Assembly (NCBI GenBank): GCA_013378335.1
Contig: CP040556.1
Span: 744,001-808,000 of the forward strand
DNA: 64,000 nucleotides
From: Streptococcus sanguinis
GTDB taxonomy: Bacteria; Bacillota; Bacilli; Lactobacillales; Streptococcaceae
Direction of reading: 5' to 3'
Below the pieces are notes generated by a model. That model was given only the letters and a program-made list of their open reading frames with translations, did not search any database and was not told the DNA's origin. Positions 52,055-62,185 of this stretch are shown one piece after another (position 1 is the stretch's first letter; each line of letters starts with the position of its first letter). Both the position numbers and the translations under genes were made by a program.

Positions 52055-53393
52055 ATCAATTAAACAATTTGTGGTTTCTGCGGATTTTGTCTTTGCAATC
52101 ATTATTATCGGCTTCATTGTAGTTGTTGCCCTGCTTTTATTGGAAAATCGCCGTGATAACCAAAAGCTTGTACAGCTTAATCAAAAGGTTAAAGATTTGA
52201 TTGCAGGTGACTATTCTGAAGTGCTGGACATGCAGGGAAGTCCGGAAATCACAGATATGACCAACAGTATCAATGATCTTTCAGAGGTCATTCGACTGAC
52301 GCATGAAAACCTTGAGCAAGAAACAAAACGCCTTTCCAGTATCCTGTCCTATATGACAGATGGCGTGCTTGCGACCAACCGCCGGGGGCAGATTATCACT
52401 ATCAACGATATGGCTACCAAGCAGTTGGGAGTTAAGAGAGATGAGGTCCAAAATATGAGTATTTTGGATCTGCTTTCGATTTCAGACGAGTATGATTTGC
52501 GTGACCTGATTACCAATGTTCCTGAGCTGACGATAGATTCTCAGGATGAAAATGGTGAGTACTTGAGCTTGCGGGTTCGCTTTGCCTTGGTAAGACGGGA
52601 GTCGGGCTTTATTTCAGGTTTGGTGGCTGTCCTGCATGATACAACAGAACAAGACAAGGAAGAGCGGGAACGTCGCCTCTTTGTATCCAATGTCAGTCAT
52701 GAGCTGCGGACTCCGTTGACCAGTGTCAAGTCCTATCTGGAAGCCCTAGATGAGGGAGCTTTGTCTGAGCCAGTAGCACCGGACTTTGTCAAGGTATCAC
52801 TCAATGAAACCAACCGCATGATGCGGATGGTGACGGACCTGCTCAGTCTGTCCCGAATTGACAACGAGACCAGTCATTTGGAAGTAGAGCTGACGAATTT
52901 CACAGCCTTTATCACCTTTATCCTCAATCGCTTTGACAAGATAAAAAATCAAGACGAGACCAAGAAATACGAGATTATCCGTGATTATCCTATAACACCG
53001 ATTTGGGTGGAGATTGATACAGATAAGTTGACCCAGGTCATTGATAATATCATGAACAATGCCATCAAGTATTCACCGGATGGTGGAACCATTACTGTTT
53101 CCATCAAGACAACAGATGAGCAGTTGATTCTCTCGATTGCGGATGAAGGTCTGGGAATTCCCAAGCAGGACCTGCCTAAGATTTTTGACCGCTTTTATCG
53201 AGTGGACAAGGCGCGCAGCCGTGCTCAGGGCGGAACGGGTCTGGGACTGGCTATTGCCAAGGAAATTATCAAGCAACATCAGGGCTTTATCTGGGCTAAG
53301 AGTGAGTATGGTGTGGGATCAACCTTTACCATTGTCTTGCCTTATGAGAATGATGGCGTCCGCGATGACGACTGGGATAATGAAGATATATAG
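52047..53393 (+). CDS. vicK: sensor histidine kinase VicK (WalK)
   Basis: 448 residues. Streptococcal-type VicK: one membrane helix (about 12-33) with almost no external domain, HAMP (about 35-90), PAS (about 92-200) and HisKA with His218 in [10 protein letters not shown]. ATPase domain: N box [12 protein letters not shown]1 DEGLGIPK, F box FDRFYR, G2 GGTGLGLAI. Phosphorylates VicR. Bacillus WalK differs by having two membrane helices and an outside sensor domain. Confidence 0.98.
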   Translation: MIESIKQFVVSADFVFAIIIIGFIVVVALLLLENRRDNQKLVQLNQKVKDLIAGDYSEVLDMQGSPEITDMTNSINDLSEVIRLTHENLEQETKRLSSILSYMTDGVLATNRRGQIITINDMATKQLGVKRDEVQNMSILDLLSISDEYDLRDLITNVPELTIDSQDENGEYLSLRVRFALVRRESGFISGLVAVLHDTTEQDKEERERRLFVSNVSHELRTPLTSVKSYLEALDEGALSEPVAPDFVKVSLNETNRMMRMVTDLLSLSRIDNETSHLEVELTNFTAFITFILNRFDKIKNQDETKKYEIIRDYPITPIWVEIDTDKLTQVIDNIMNNAIKYSPDGGTITVSIKTTDEQLILSIADEGLGIPKQDLPKIFDRFYRVDKARSRAQGGTGLGLAIAKEIIKQHQGFIWAKSEYGVGSTFTIVLPYENDGVRDDDWDNEDI

Positions 53394-53402
53394 AAAGTAA
53401 AC

Positions 53403-54203
53403 ATGACTAAAGGATTTCAATACAGTATTCTGGCGTCAGGATCAAGCGGTAACTGTTTCTATCTGGAAACAGATCAAAAGCGGATTCTGGTTGACGCTGG
53501 CTTATCAGGCAAGAAAATTACTAGCTTGCTGGGCGAAATTGGGCGCAAGCCTGAGGATTTGGATGCCATTTTAGTGACCCATGAGCACAAGGATCACATT
53601 CATGGTGTCGGCGTTCTGGCTCGTAAGTATCATTTGGACATTTATGCCAATGAGGCCACTTGGAAGGCTATGGAAAAGGACTTGGGCAAGCTGGATGCTA
53701 GTCAAAAGCATATCTTTGAGTTAGGCAAGACCAAGACCTTTGGAGACTTGGATGTGGAGAGCTTTGGTGTCAGTCATGACGCAGCCTGTCCACAATTTTA
53801 CCGCTTTATGAAGGATGACAAGAGTTTTGTCATGCTGACGGATACGGGCTATGTCAGTGACCGGATGGCTGGAATTATCGAAAATGCTGACGGGTACCTG
53901 ATTGAGAGCAACCATGATATTGAAATTCTTCGCAGCGGTGCCTATCCTTGGAGTCTCAAGCAGCGGATTTTGTCGGATATGGGCCACCTGTCCAATGAAG
54001 ATGGAGCAGAGACCATGATTCGGACTTTGGGCAATCGCACCAAGCGAATCTATCTGGGACATCTCAGTAAGGAAAATAATATCAAGGAATTGGCTCATAT
54101 GACCATGGTCAATCAACTGGCTCAAGCCGACATGGCAGTTGGTCACGACTTTCAAGTCTATGATACCTCGCCTGATACCGCAACGCCTTTGACGAGTATT
54201 TAA
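53403..54203 (+). CDS. vicX: VicX (WalJ/YycJ) metallo-beta-lactamase-fold hydrolase
   Basis: A 266-residue MBL-fold protein. SSGNCFYLETDQKRILVDAGLSG opens the fold; the metal motif is THEHKDHIHG (about residues 59-68); later LTDTGYV, ESNHD and LGHLSKENN follow. Third gene of vicRKX, 9 bases after vicK. Relatives have 5'-exonuclease-like activity and affect DNA repair and competence; cellular role not settled. Confidence 0.96.
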   Translation: MTKGFQYSILASGSSGNCFYLETDQKRILVDAGLSGKKITSLLGEIGRKPEDLDAILVTHEHKDHIHGVGVLARKYHLDIYANEATWKAMEKDLGKLDASQKHIFELGKTKTFGDLDVESFGVSHDAACPQFYRFMKDDKSFVMLTDTGYVSDRMAGIIENADGYLIESNHDIEILRSGAYPWSLKQRILSDMGHLSNEDGAETMIRTLGNRTKRIYLGHLSKENNIKELAHMTMVNQLAQADMAVGHDFQVYDTSPDTATPLTSI

Positions 54204-54294
54204 ACACTAGACCGAAAGGTTTGGTTTTCTGGCTCTAGTGCGGTATCCATTAAATATTTAAAAAACAACGGTTTTATTTTGCAAAGGAGCTTGT

Positions 54295-54654
54295 ATGCGG
54301 CCAATTTACTTTGTGGTAGGTCTATTATCTTTAGGGTTGGGAGTTTTGGGGATTTTTCTGCCTCTCCTGCCGACTACGCCATTTCTTCTCTTGTCCATTG
54401 CCTGCTTTTCGCGCAGTTCCAAGCGTTTTGAAAATTGGCTCTATCATACAAAGATGTACCAGACCTATGTGGCAGATTTTCGAGAGACAGGGACGATTGC
54501 TAAGGAACGTAAGAAAAAGATTATCGTTTCCATCTATATCTTGATGGGGATTTCCATTTTGCTAGCGCCTATTATTTGGGTTAAGATTGGACTGTTTGGT
54601 CTGACTGTTTTTATCACCTATTATTTGTTTAAAGTAATTCCGGATAAGGAATAG
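54295..54654 (+). CDS. DUF454 (YbaN-like) inner membrane protein
   Basis: A 119-residue protein with the DUF454 pattern: GLLSLGLGVLGIFLPLLPTTPFLLLSIACFSRSSKRFENWLYHTKMY (about residues 9-55), then two further helices at about 76-112. Function unknown. It lies 91 bases after vicX, separated by an imperfect CACTAGA/TCTAGTG repeat, and is followed by a terminator. Confidence 0.88.
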   Translation: MRPIYFVVGLLSLGLGVLGIFLPLLPTTPFLLLSIACFSRSSKRFENWLYHTKMYQTYVADFRETGTIAKERKKKIIVSIYILMGISILLAPIIWVKIGLFGLTVFITYYLFKVIPDKE

Positions 54655-54667
54655 AAATCGCTGTCAG

Positions 54668-54691
54668 CAGGTGCGTTTGCGCCTGTTTTTT
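54668..54691 (+). terminator. terminator of DUF454 gene
   Basis: CAGGTGC (54668-54674) and GCGCCTG (54679-54685) with a T6 tract; the rnc -10 begins directly after it. Confidence 0.85.
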
Positions 54692-54699
54692 GTTATAAT
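54691..54699 (+). promoter_or_regulatory. extended -10 promoter of rnc
   Basis: TGTTATAAT. The transcript would start near 54706 with a leader of about 70 bases. Confidence 0.65.
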
Positions 54700-54729
54700 A
54701 GAGACTGTATATCTTTGGAAAGGAAAAGG

Positions 54730-54765
54730 CATCATGCTGCTTATCTGACTGAAGTCAGCATGATG
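54730..54765 (+). promoter_or_regulatory. hairpin between Shine-Dalgarno and start codon of rnc
   Basis: CATCATGCTG (54730-54739) and CAGCATGATG (54756-54765) form a perfect 10-bp stem. The only good ribosome site, GGAAAGGAAAAGG (54717-54729), lies before the hairpin; ATG 54776 lies 10 bases after it with no Shine-Dalgarno of its own. The 5' arm also holds a four-codon frame, ATG CTG CTT ATC TGA (54734-54748). Confidence 0.6.
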
Positions 54766-54775
54766 TAAAATAGTA

Positions 54776-55474
54776 ATGGAAAATTTGAAAAAAGCATTGC
54801 TGGAGCAGTTTGACTTGGTCTTCTCTGATGAGACCTTGTTGGAAACAGCTTTTACCCATACGAGCTATGCCAATGAGCACCGCCTCTTAAAAATTTCACA
54901 CAATGAACGATTGGAATTTTTAGGAGACGCTGTTCTGCAACTGATTATTTCGGAGTATCTTTATACCAAATATCCTAAGAGACCAGAGGGCGACCTGTCC
55001 AAGCTGCGTTCCATGATTGTTAGAGAAGAGAGCTTGGCAGGCTTTGCCCGTGATTGTCAGTTTGATCATTTTATCAAGCTGGGACGCGGTGAGGAGAAGT
55101 CTGGCGGCCGGAATCGGGATACGATTTTAGGTGATTTGTTCGAGGCCTTTTTAGGCGCCTTGCTCTTGGATAAGGGTGTGGAAGCAGTCAAAAGCTTTCT
55201 CTATCAAGTCATGATTCCCAAGGTGGAAGCGGGAGATTTTGAGCGGGTGACGGACTATAAGACCAAGCTGCAGGAGTTGCTGCAGATTAATGGCGATGTG
55301 GAAATTGCCTATCAGGTCGTCTCTGAAACAGGGCCGGCTCATTCCAAAAATTTCGAGGTAGCTGTTCTCATCAATGGCCGCAAGTCCGGTCAAGGCCAGG
55401 GGCGTTCTAAAAAGCTGGCCGAGCAGGAAGCTGCTAAAAACGCATTTGAAAAGGAAAGTTCTTCATGTTTTTAA
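54776..55474 (+). CDS. rnc: ribonuclease III
   Basis: A 232-residue enzyme that cuts double-stranded RNA (rRNA precursors, mRNAs). Signature [15 protein letters not shown] (about residues 42-56), second acidic patch [14 protein letters not shown] (about 118-131), and C-terminal double-stranded RNA-binding domain (about 155-228; [21 protein letters not shown]...[17 protein letters not shown]). Its stop overlaps smc by 10 bases. The start is unusual: the Shine-Dalgarno is separated from the ATG by a hairpin, which could be a self-cleavage site. Confidence 0.97.
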   Translation: MENLKKALLEQFDLVFSDETLLETAFTHTSYANEHRLLKISHNERLEFLGDAVLQLIISEYLYTKYPKRPEGDLSKLRSMIVREESLAGFARDCQFDHFIKLGRGEEKSGGRNRDTILGDLFEAFLGALLLDKGVEAVKSFLYQVMIPKVEAGDFERVTDYKTKLQELLQINGDVEIAYQVVSETGPAHSKNFEVAVLINGRKSGQGQGRSKKLAEQEAAKNAFEKESSSCF

Positions 55475-58400
55475 AGGAAATTGAAATTCAGGGCTTTAAG
55501 TCATTTGCTGATAAGACTAAAGTTGTCTTTGATCAGGGAGTGACAGCGGTTGTTGGGCCAAATGGTTCCGGCAAATCCAATATTACGGAGAGCCTGCGCT
55601 GGGCCTTGGGAGAGTCCAGTGTGAAAAGTCTGCGGGGCGGCAAGATGCCCGATGTGATTTTTGCGGGAACAGAAACCCGCAAGCCACTTAATTATGCATC
55701 AGTGGTAGTGGTTCTGGACAACAGTGATCAATTTATCAAGGATGCTGCCAATGAGATTCGGGTGGAGCGTCACATTTACCGCAGCGGTGACAGTGAGTAT
55801 AAGATTGATGGCAAAAAAGTCCGTCTGCGCGATGTCCATGATCTTTTCATGGATACTGGACTGGGACGAGATTCCTTCTCCATCATTTCCCAAGGGAAAG
55901 TAGAAGAAATCTTCAACAGCAAGCCGGAGGAACGCCGGGCAATTTTTGAAGAAGCGGCTGGAGTGCTTAAGTATAAGACACGCCGCAAAGAAACGGAAAG
56001 CAAGCTTAGTCAGACCCAGGATAATCTGGACCGTCTGGAAGACATTATCTACGAGCTGGAGAGCCAGGTCAAGCCCTTGGAGAAGCAGGCTGAAACTGCT
56101 AAGCGCTTCTTGAGTCTGGATGGCCAGCGCCGAGAGCTTTACTTGGATGTTTTGGTCGCTCAGCTGACAGCTAACAAGGAAAGACTGACCAAGGCTGAAG
56201 AAGATTTAACGAATATCCAGCAGGAGCTAGCAGCCTACTACAGCAAGCGCGATGAGCTGGAAGATGAAAATCAAACCTTGAAGGCCAAGCGCCATGAGCT
56301 CAATCAAACTTTGTCTGATGATCAGGCTAGTTTGCTGGAATTGACCCGCTTAATCAGTGATTTGGAGCGTCAGATTGATCTTTCTAAGTTGGAGTCCAGC
56401 CAAGCAGCGACGAGCCGTCGGGAAAATGAAGAACGTTTGGCCACTCTGTCAGAAAAACTGGCTCAGATAGAAAGCAACATAGAAGCCAAGCAAGCAGAAT
56501 TGAGCCAAATAGCTGCCAAACTGAGTGACAATGAGCAGTCTATCGCTGCTTTGGAAGCAGAATTAGCAGACTTTTCAGATGATCCGGACCAGCTGATTGA
56601 ACATCTGCGTGAGCAGTATGTCAAGCTCATGCAGGAAGAGGCAAATCTTTCTAATGACTTGACTTCTCTGGAGAGCCAGCTGGCTAGCGAGCTTAAATTG
56701 GCTGAGAGCAAGAAGGCAGACTATGCTAAATTGCAAGCAGATTTGGAGGCTAGTCAGACTCAGGAGCAAGCTGGTTTGGAGGAGTTGGAAATTGCTCGCC
56801 AAGCCCTCAAGAATCTACTAGCAGACTACCAGAGTCAGATCCAGTTAGTAGAGAAGCTAGAGGCTGACTATAAGCATCAGCAGACTAAGATGTTTGAGCT
56901 TTTGGACGACCTCAAAAACAAGCAGGCACGTTCCAATAGTTTGGAAGCCATTCTCAAAAATCACAGTAATTTCTATGCAGGGGTCAAGAGTGTGCTGCAG
57001 GAAGCAGGTCGACTGGGTGGTATTGTAGGAGCAGTCAGTGAAAAACTTAGCTTCGACCCCCACTATCAGACTGCGCTGGAAATTGCGCTAGGAGCCAGCA
57101 GTCAGAATATCATCGTGGAAGATGAGGCTGCTGCGACTCGGGCTATCGAATTTCTGAAGAAAAATCGGGCTGGTCGGGCAACCTTCCTGCCTTTAACAAC
57201 CATTAAGCCGCGTCAGCTGCCTGACCATAACCGTGCTACGATTGAAAAAAGTGCTGGTTTTCTGGGACTGGCTTCTTCCTTGGTCAGCTACGAGTCATCG
57301 TTAGACAGCATTTTTCAAAATCTGCTGGGAACGACCGCTATTTTTGATACAGTGGAGCATGCCCGAGCAGCAGCTCGCCAAGTACGCTATCAGGTTCGTA
57401 TGGTGACTTTGGATGGAACAGAGCTTCGGACTGGTGGTTCTTATGCTGGTGGTGCCAACCGCAATAACAATACTATCTTTATCAAACCGGAGCTAGATGC
57501 TTTGCTTGAGGAGATTAAGCAGAAAAATGTCAGCTTGAAAGAGCAGGAAGAAGCAGTGCAAATTCTGCAAAACCAACTGAGTCAGGCTAAGCAGGTATTG
57601 GAACAAATCAAGACAGACGGTGAGCAGGCTCGCTTGGCTGAGCAAAAGGCTAATCTGGCCTATGAACAGTTGACCAAGCGCGTAGAAGAGCTCACAAGTC
57701 TGAAAAATCTACAGGAACAGGAGTTAGCTGGTCAATCTGCTTTGGATATTTCAGAAGAGAAAGACCGACTGCAGACCCGCTTGACTGAGATTGAGCAAGA
57801 AAAAACGGACATCACTGCAGAAATAGAGCAGGTTAAGTCGAACAAAGATGCAGTTCAGGCTCGCTTTGAAAAGCTTTCCTCTCGTCTGGCTGAACTCAAA
57901 CTCCAGCGGACAGAGTTGACCTCCAACCAACGCTTTGAAAAGAATGACTTGGAACGACTGTCCGAGGAAAAAGCTAGCCTTGAAAAAGAGCAGGCAACCT
58001 TGGAGCTTTTGATGGAGCAAAAGGAGCAGTCCAGCCTGCAGAAGGTGGATATTACGATTCTGGAAGAGCAATTAGAGACCGCCAAGCAAGAAAAGATTGA
58101 GCTGGATCAAAGACTGATTCGTCTGAAATTTGAGCTTGAAGATCTAGAAGGTCAGTCTGACGATATTGCCAGTCGTTTGGAGCAAGCCCGCCATCAAAAT
58201 GAAGAATTGATTCGCCGGCAGGCTAAAGCAGAGGCAGAAAAGGATAAGCTCATGGATGTCATGCGCCGTCTGGCAAGCAATCTGACAGATGACTTTCAGA
58301 TGAGTTTCGAAGAAGCAAGCAGGCAGGCTCGTCCGTTAGAAAGTTTGCCAGCTGCTGAAAGCCAGGTGAAGGATTTGGAAAAAGCCATTCGAGCTTTAGG

Positions 58401-59001
58401 CCCAGTCAATCTGGAAGCAGTTGAGCAGTTTGAAGAAGTCAGCAACCGTCTGAACTTCCTCAACGAGCAGCGAGACGATGTCTTATCAGCCAAAAATTTG
58501 CTCTTAGAGACGATTGAAGAGATGAATGACGAAGTCAAGGAACGCTTTAAATCAACCTTTGAAGCTATTCGTGAAAGCTTCAAGGTGACTTTCCGCCAGA
58601 TGTTTGGCGGCGGTTCGGCAGACCTGATATTGACGGAGGGTGACTTGCTGACGGCTGGTGTAGAAATCTCCGTGCAGCCACCGGGCAAGAAGATCCAGTC
58701 GCTTAATCTGATGAGCGGTGGCGAGAAGGCCTTGTCAGCTTTGGCTCTGCTCTTCTCTATCATCCGCGTTAAGACCATTCCTTTTGTCATCTTGGACGAG
58801 GTGGAAGCAGCGCTGGACGAGGCCAATGTTAAACGCTTTGGGGATTATCTCAATCGCTTTGACAAGGACAGCCAGTTCATCGTGGTCACTCACCGTAAGG
58901 GAACCATGTCAGCTGCAGACTCTATTTATGGCGTTACCATGCAGGAGTCTGGTGTTTCCAAGATTGTCTCGGTCAAGTTAAAAGATTTAGAAAGTATGTA
59001 A
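55465..59001 (+). CDS. smc: chromosome partition protein SMC
   Basis: 1178 residues. N-terminal P loop GPNGSGKSN (about 32-40), long coiled coil (about 165-500), hinge (about 510-665, with [11 protein letters not shown]...[13 protein letters not shown]), return coiled coil (about 670-1010), and C-terminal ABC signature [16 protein letters not shown] (about 1083-1098) with Walker [16 protein letters not shown]. With ScpAB it organises and separates chromosomes. Intact; follows rnc with overlap, as in other Firmicutes. Confidence 0.98.
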   Translation: MFLKEIEIQGFKSFADKTKVVFDQGVTAVVGPNGSGKSNITESLRWALGESSVKSLRGGKMPDVIFAGTETRKPLNYASVVVVLDNSDQFIKDAANEIRVERHIYRSGDSEYKIDGKKVRLRDVHDLFMDTGLGRDSFSIISQGKVEEIFNSKPEERRAIFEEAAGVLKYKTRRKETESKLSQTQDNLDRLEDIIYELESQVKPLEKQAETAKRFLSLDGQRRELYLDVLVAQLTANKERLTKAEEDLTNIQQELAAYYSKRDELEDENQTLKAKRHELNQTLSDDQASLLELTRLISDLERQIDLSKLESSQAATSRRENEERLATLSEKLAQIESNIEAKQAELSQIAAKLSDNEQSIAALEAELADFSDDPDQLIEHLREQYVKLMQEEANLSNDLTSLESQLASELKLAESKKADYAKLQADLEASQTQEQAGLEELEIARQALKNLLADYQSQIQLVEKLEADYKHQQTKMFELLDDLKNKQARSNSLEAILKNHSNFYAGVKSVLQEAGRLGGIVGAVSEKLSFDPHYQTALEIALGASSQNIIVEDEAAATRAIEFLKKNRAGRATFLPLTTIKPRQLPDHNRATIEKSAGFLGLASSLVSYESSLDSIFQNLLGTTAIFDTVEHARAAARQVRYQVRMVTLDGTELRTGGSYAGGANRNNNTIFIKPELDALLEEIKQKNVSLKEQEEAVQILQNQLSQAKQVLEQIKTDGEQARLAEQKANLAYEQLTKRVEELTSLKNLQEQELAGQSALDISEEKDRLQTRLTEIEQEKTDITAEIEQVKSNKDAVQARFEKLSSRLAELKLQRTELTSNQRFEKNDLERLSEEKASLEKEQATLELLMEQKEQSSLQKVDITILEEQLETAKQEKIELDQRLIRLKFELEDLEGQSDDIASRLEQARHQNEELIRRQAKAEAEKDKLMDVMRRLASNLTDDFQMSFEEASRQARPLESLPAAESQVKDLEKAIRALGPVNLEAVEQFEEVSNRLNFLNEQRDDVLSAKNLLLETIEEMNDEVKERFKSTFEAIRESFKVTFRQMFGGGSADLILTEGDLLTAGVEISVQPPGKKIQSLNLMSGGEKALSALALLFSIIRVKTIPFVILDEVEAALDEANVKRFGDYLNRFDKDSQFIVVTHRKGTMSAADSIYGVTMQESGVSKIVSVKLKDLESM

Positions 59002-59002
59002 A

Positions 59003-59797
59003 ATGAGGATAAAATTAGTAGCAACGGATATGGATGGCACCTTTTTAGACAGTAAAGGTCAGTTTGATATGGACCGTCTCAAGCAAGTTTTGACTCGCTT
59101 CAAAGAAAAAGGCATGTATTTTGCTGTAGCCAGCGGGCGCGGCCTCTTGTCGCTGGAAAAGCTGTTTGAGGAAGTACGCAATGAGATTATTTTTATTGCT
59201 GAAAACGGTAGTTTAGTTGAGTTTCATGGCGAGGATCTCTATGAAGCAACCATGCCACGGGATTTTTATCTCAAGGTTTTTGATAAGCTACAGGAATCTC
59301 CCTATGTCAATGTCAATGAGTTGCTTTTGACGGGCAAACGCGCCTGTTATGTCTTGGAGACTGTGGATCCGACCTATCTTTCTTTCAGTGCTCATTATAA
59401 TGAAAACATTCAAAAAGTAGCTAGCTTGGCTGATATTGACGATGATATTTTCAAGTTTACGACCAATTTTGCTGAGGACCAAGTCGCAGCTGGTGAAGCT
59501 TGGGTCAATGAGAATATCGAGGGTGTAAAAGCTATGACGACTGGCTATAAGTCCATTGACATCGTTCTGGATTATGTGGATAAGGGTGTTGCCATTGTCG
59601 AGCTGGCCAAGAAGCTTGACATAGATCTTTCTCAGGTTATGGTTTTTGGTGATAATCTCAATGATTTGCACATGATGCAGGTGGCTGGCTATCCGATTGC
59701 GACTGAAAATGCTCGCCCTGAGATTCTGGAAGTGGCCAAGGAAGTCATCGGTCACCATGATGCTCAGTCGGTTATCACTTACATGGAGGGATTATAA
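59003..59797 (+). CDS. Cof-type HAD phosphatase (first copy)
   Basis: A 264-residue HAD IIB hydrolase: motif I ATDMDGTFLD (about 7-16), motif II VASGRG (about 42-47), Lys region, and motif IV MVFGDNLNDLHMMQVAGYPIATENARPEI (about 213-241). Substrates of this family are sugar phosphates, flavin or pyridoxal phosphates; specificity unknown. Starts one base after the smc stop and ends overlapping the next homologous gene by one base. Confidence 0.92.
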   Translation: MRIKLVATDMDGTFLDSKGQFDMDRLKQVLTRFKEKGMYFAVASGRGLLSLEKLFEEVRNEIIFIAENGSLVEFHGEDLYEATMPRDFYLKVFDKLQESPYVNVNELLLTGKRACYVLETVDPTYLSFSAHYNENIQKVASLADIDDDIFKFTTNFAEDQVAAGEAWVNENIEGVKAMTTGYKSIDIVLDYVDKGVAIVELAKKLDIDLSQVMVFGDNLNDLHMMQVAGYPIATENARPEILEVAKEVIGHHDAQSVITYMEGL

Positions 59798-60615
59798 TGG
59801 CAGATATAAAACTGATTGCTCTGGACTTGGATGGAACTCTTCTGAATTCAGACAAGAAGATTTCTGACCGCAATTTAGCAGCTCTAAAAGAAGCTCAGGA
59901 TAAGGGAGTTAAGGTAGTTCTGACTACTGGCCGCCCCCTTAAGGCCATGGACTTTTTCCTCCATGAGCTGGGAACAGACGGTCGAGAGGATGAGTACACC
60001 ATTACTTTTAATGGCGGTCTCGTTCAGCGCAATACTGGAGAAATCCTCAATAAAACAGTCTTTTCTTATGATGATGTAGCTCGGATTTACGAGGAGACAG
60101 ACAAGCTCCATATCCCTCTTGATGCTATCTGCGAAGGACTTGTCTATCAGATTCAGTCCGATCAAGACTCGCTTTATGCTCAGTTCAATCCTGCTCTAAC
60201 TTTTGAGTCTATTGATTTCAGTGATTTGTCCAGCCAGCAGACTTATAATAAATGTGTCACCGCTTATGCTCAAGAACCACTGGATGCGGCTATTGAGCAA
60301 ATCTCACCAGAATTATTTGAGCGCTATGAGATTTTCAAATCTAGAGAAATGCTGCTGGAGTGGTCCCCTAAAAATGTCCATAAGGCTAATGGCCTGGAGA
60401 AACTGATTGCCCATTTAGGCATTGAGAGAAGTCAGGTCATGGCCTGTGGTGATGAAGCCAACGATCTGTCTATGATTGAGTGGGCTGGTTTGGGAGTGGC
60501 CATGCAGAATGCAGTAGCCATCGTCAAAGAAGCAGCCAATGTGGTGACACCTATGACCAATGATGAGAATGCAGTGGCTTGGGCTATTGAAGAGTATGTA
60601 CTAAAGGAGGATTAG
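59797..60615 (+). CDS. Cof-type HAD phosphatase (second copy)
   Basis: A 272-residue relative of the preceding protein: ALDLDGTLLNSDKKIS (about 8-23), TTGRP (about 48-52), VHKANGLEKLIAHLGIERSQVMACGDEANDLSMIEWAGLGVAMQNA (about 196-241). The two share fold and motifs but differ in the cap domain, so they are probably not a recent duplication. ATG overlaps the previous stop (TAATG). Ends 3 bases before ftsY. Confidence 0.92.
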   Translation: MADIKLIALDLDGTLLNSDKKISDRNLAALKEAQDKGVKVVLTTGRPLKAMDFFLHELGTDGREDEYTITFNGGLVQRNTGEILNKTVFSYDDVARIYEETDKLHIPLDAICEGLVYQIQSDQDSLYAQFNPALTFESIDFSDLSSQQTYNKCVTAYAQEPLDAAIEQISPELFERYEIFKSREMLLEWSPKNVHKANGLEKLIAHLGIERSQVMACGDEANDLSMIEWAGLGVAMQNAVAIVKEAANVVTPMTNDENAVAWAIEEYVLKED

Positions 60616-60618
60616 CCG

Positions 60619-62157
60619 ATGGGATTATTTGACCGCCTTTTCGGCCGAAAAAAACAAGAACCGCCGATTGAAGAAGTTGTCAAGGAAGCATTGGAAAACA
60701 TTGGCGAGCTTGAAGAAGAAACAGCGCCTGTTCCAGAAGCAGGAGAAAATCTTGAAGCGGAAGCTGTTCAGCCCTATCAGGACGAGCAGCAACTTGATGA
60801 CCAAATTTCGGATACAAAAGATAGTTTGGCCGATGTTGAAGAGCAGTTAGTAACAGAAGAGCTTGCATCTCAAGCTATCCAAGAAGAAAGCAAGGAGCCA
60901 GAGCATGAAAAAGAAATTATTGCAGAAAATCAAGAAGTGGCTCAAGGAGCAACTCAGACTGAAGAAACTCTAGAAGAGCACCAGTCTGAAAGCAGTGACG
61001 AAACGGTAGAAGAACTTGTTGAACAAGCGGATCTTTCGGATGAAGCATCATCTCATACTGAACATGAAGCTGCTTCTTATGACGAGGTGGCAACTGATTC
61101 AAATAATGAGATTGAACCAGCAACAGAAGCTGTGCCACTAACAGAATCAGAACAGGTCAACCAAGAAGCTGATATTGCTGAAGAATCAGAAGCAGCAGCT
61201 ACAGAAGAGCCTGCTGAACTTCCTCAAGAGGAATCCACTCAGGAAAAATATGACCGCAGCCTAAAGAAGACTCGGACAGGATTTGGAGCACGGCTCAATG
61301 CCTTCTTTGCTAATTTCCGCTCAGTAGATGAAGAGTTCTTCGAAGACTTGGAAGAGCTGCTCATTACTAGTGATGTAGGGGTTCAAGTGGCTTCCAGTCT
61401 GACTGAGGAACTACGCTATGAGGCCCGTCTGGAAAATGCTAAAAAACCAGCTGCTCTGCGCCAGCTGATTATTGAAAAATTGGTGGACATTTATGAGAAA
61501 GATGGCCACTTTAATGAAAAAATCAATTTCCAAAACGGTCTGACTGTCATGCTCTTTGTTGGGGTCAACGGAGTCGGTAAGACCACCTCTATCGGTAAAC
61601 TAGCCTATAAGTACAAACAACAAGGCAAGAAAGTCATGTTGGTAGCAGCAGATACATTCCGAGCTGGAGCGGTGGCTCAGTTGGCTGAATGGGGTCGACG
61701 CGTGGGTGTTCCTGTAGTGACGGGGCCTGAGAAGAGCGATCCTGCCAGCGTGGTATATGACGGAATGGAGCGTGCTCAGGCGGAGCAGGTTGATGTTCTT
61801 ATGATTGACACGGCTGGCCGCCTGCAAAATAAGGACAACCTCATGGCAGAGCTGGAGAAAATTGGCCGTATTATTAAACGGGTGGATCCAGAAGCACCGC
61901 ATGAAACTTTCCTAGCTCTCGATGCTTCAACTGGTCAGAATGCTCTAGTTCAGGCCAAGGAATTTTCTAAAATCACCCCAGTCACAGGAATTGTACTGAC
62001 GAAGATTGATGGAACAGCTAGAGGCGGGGTTGTGTTAGCTATTCGTCAGGAATTGGATATTCCGGTCAAGCTGATTGGCTTTGGAGAAAAGATTGATGAT
62101 ATCGGTGAGTTCAACTCAGAGAACTTTATGAAAGGCCTGCTTGAAGGCTTAGTATAA
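60619..62157 (+). CDS. ftsY: signal recognition particle receptor FtsY
   Basis: 512 residues. An acidic, repetitive N-terminal A domain (about 15-205, rich in Glu, Gln, Ser) precedes the N domain (about 210-300) and the G domain. GTPase motifs: GVNGVGKTTSIGKLA (about 315-329), DTFRAGAVAQL, DTAGRLQNK and TKIDGTARGG. It docks SRP-ribosome complexes at the membrane. The A domain is longer than in Bacillus but typical for streptococci. The gene's terminator has been hit by an IS element. Confidence 0.97.
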   Translation: MGLFDRLFGRKKQEPPIEEVVKEALENIGELEEETAPVPEAGENLEAEAVQPYQDEQQLDDQISDTKDSLADVEEQLVTEELASQAIQEESKEPEHEKEIIAENQEVAQGATQTEETLEEHQSESSDETVEELVEQADLSDEASSHTEHEAASYDEVATDSNNEIEPATEAVPLTESEQVNQEADIAEESEAAATEEPAELPQEESTQEKYDRSLKKTRTGFGARLNAFFANFRSVDEEFFEDLEELLITSDVGVQVASSLTEELRYEARLENAKKPAALRQLIIEKLVDIYEKDGHFNEKINFQNGLTVMLFVGVNGVGKTTSIGKLAYKYKQQGKKVMLVAADTFRAGAVAQLAEWGRRVGVPVVTGPEKSDPASVVYDGMERAQAEQVDVLMIDTAGRLQNKDNLMAELEKIGRIIKRVDPEAPHETFLALDASTGQNALVQAKEFSKITPVTGIVLTKIDGTARGGVVLAIRQELDIPVKLIGFGEKIDDIGEFNSENFMKGLLEGLV

Positions 62158-62163
62158 AACAAA

Positions 62164-62185
62164 AAACCAGTACGAGTACTGGTTT
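62164..62185. repeat. 22-bp palindromic target duplication, left copy (former ftsY/zwf terminator)
   Basis: AAACCAGTAC and GTACTGGTTT around central GA; an identical 22-bp copy lies at 63738-63759 on the other side of the IS. The left copy keeps the A-run but has only TTT before the IS. Confidence 0.9.

Noticed and set aside
59003-60615. The two adjacent HAD genes as a recent tandem duplication
   Set aside because: Only catalytic motifs are shared; cap domains and overall sequence differ, so they are old paralogues.
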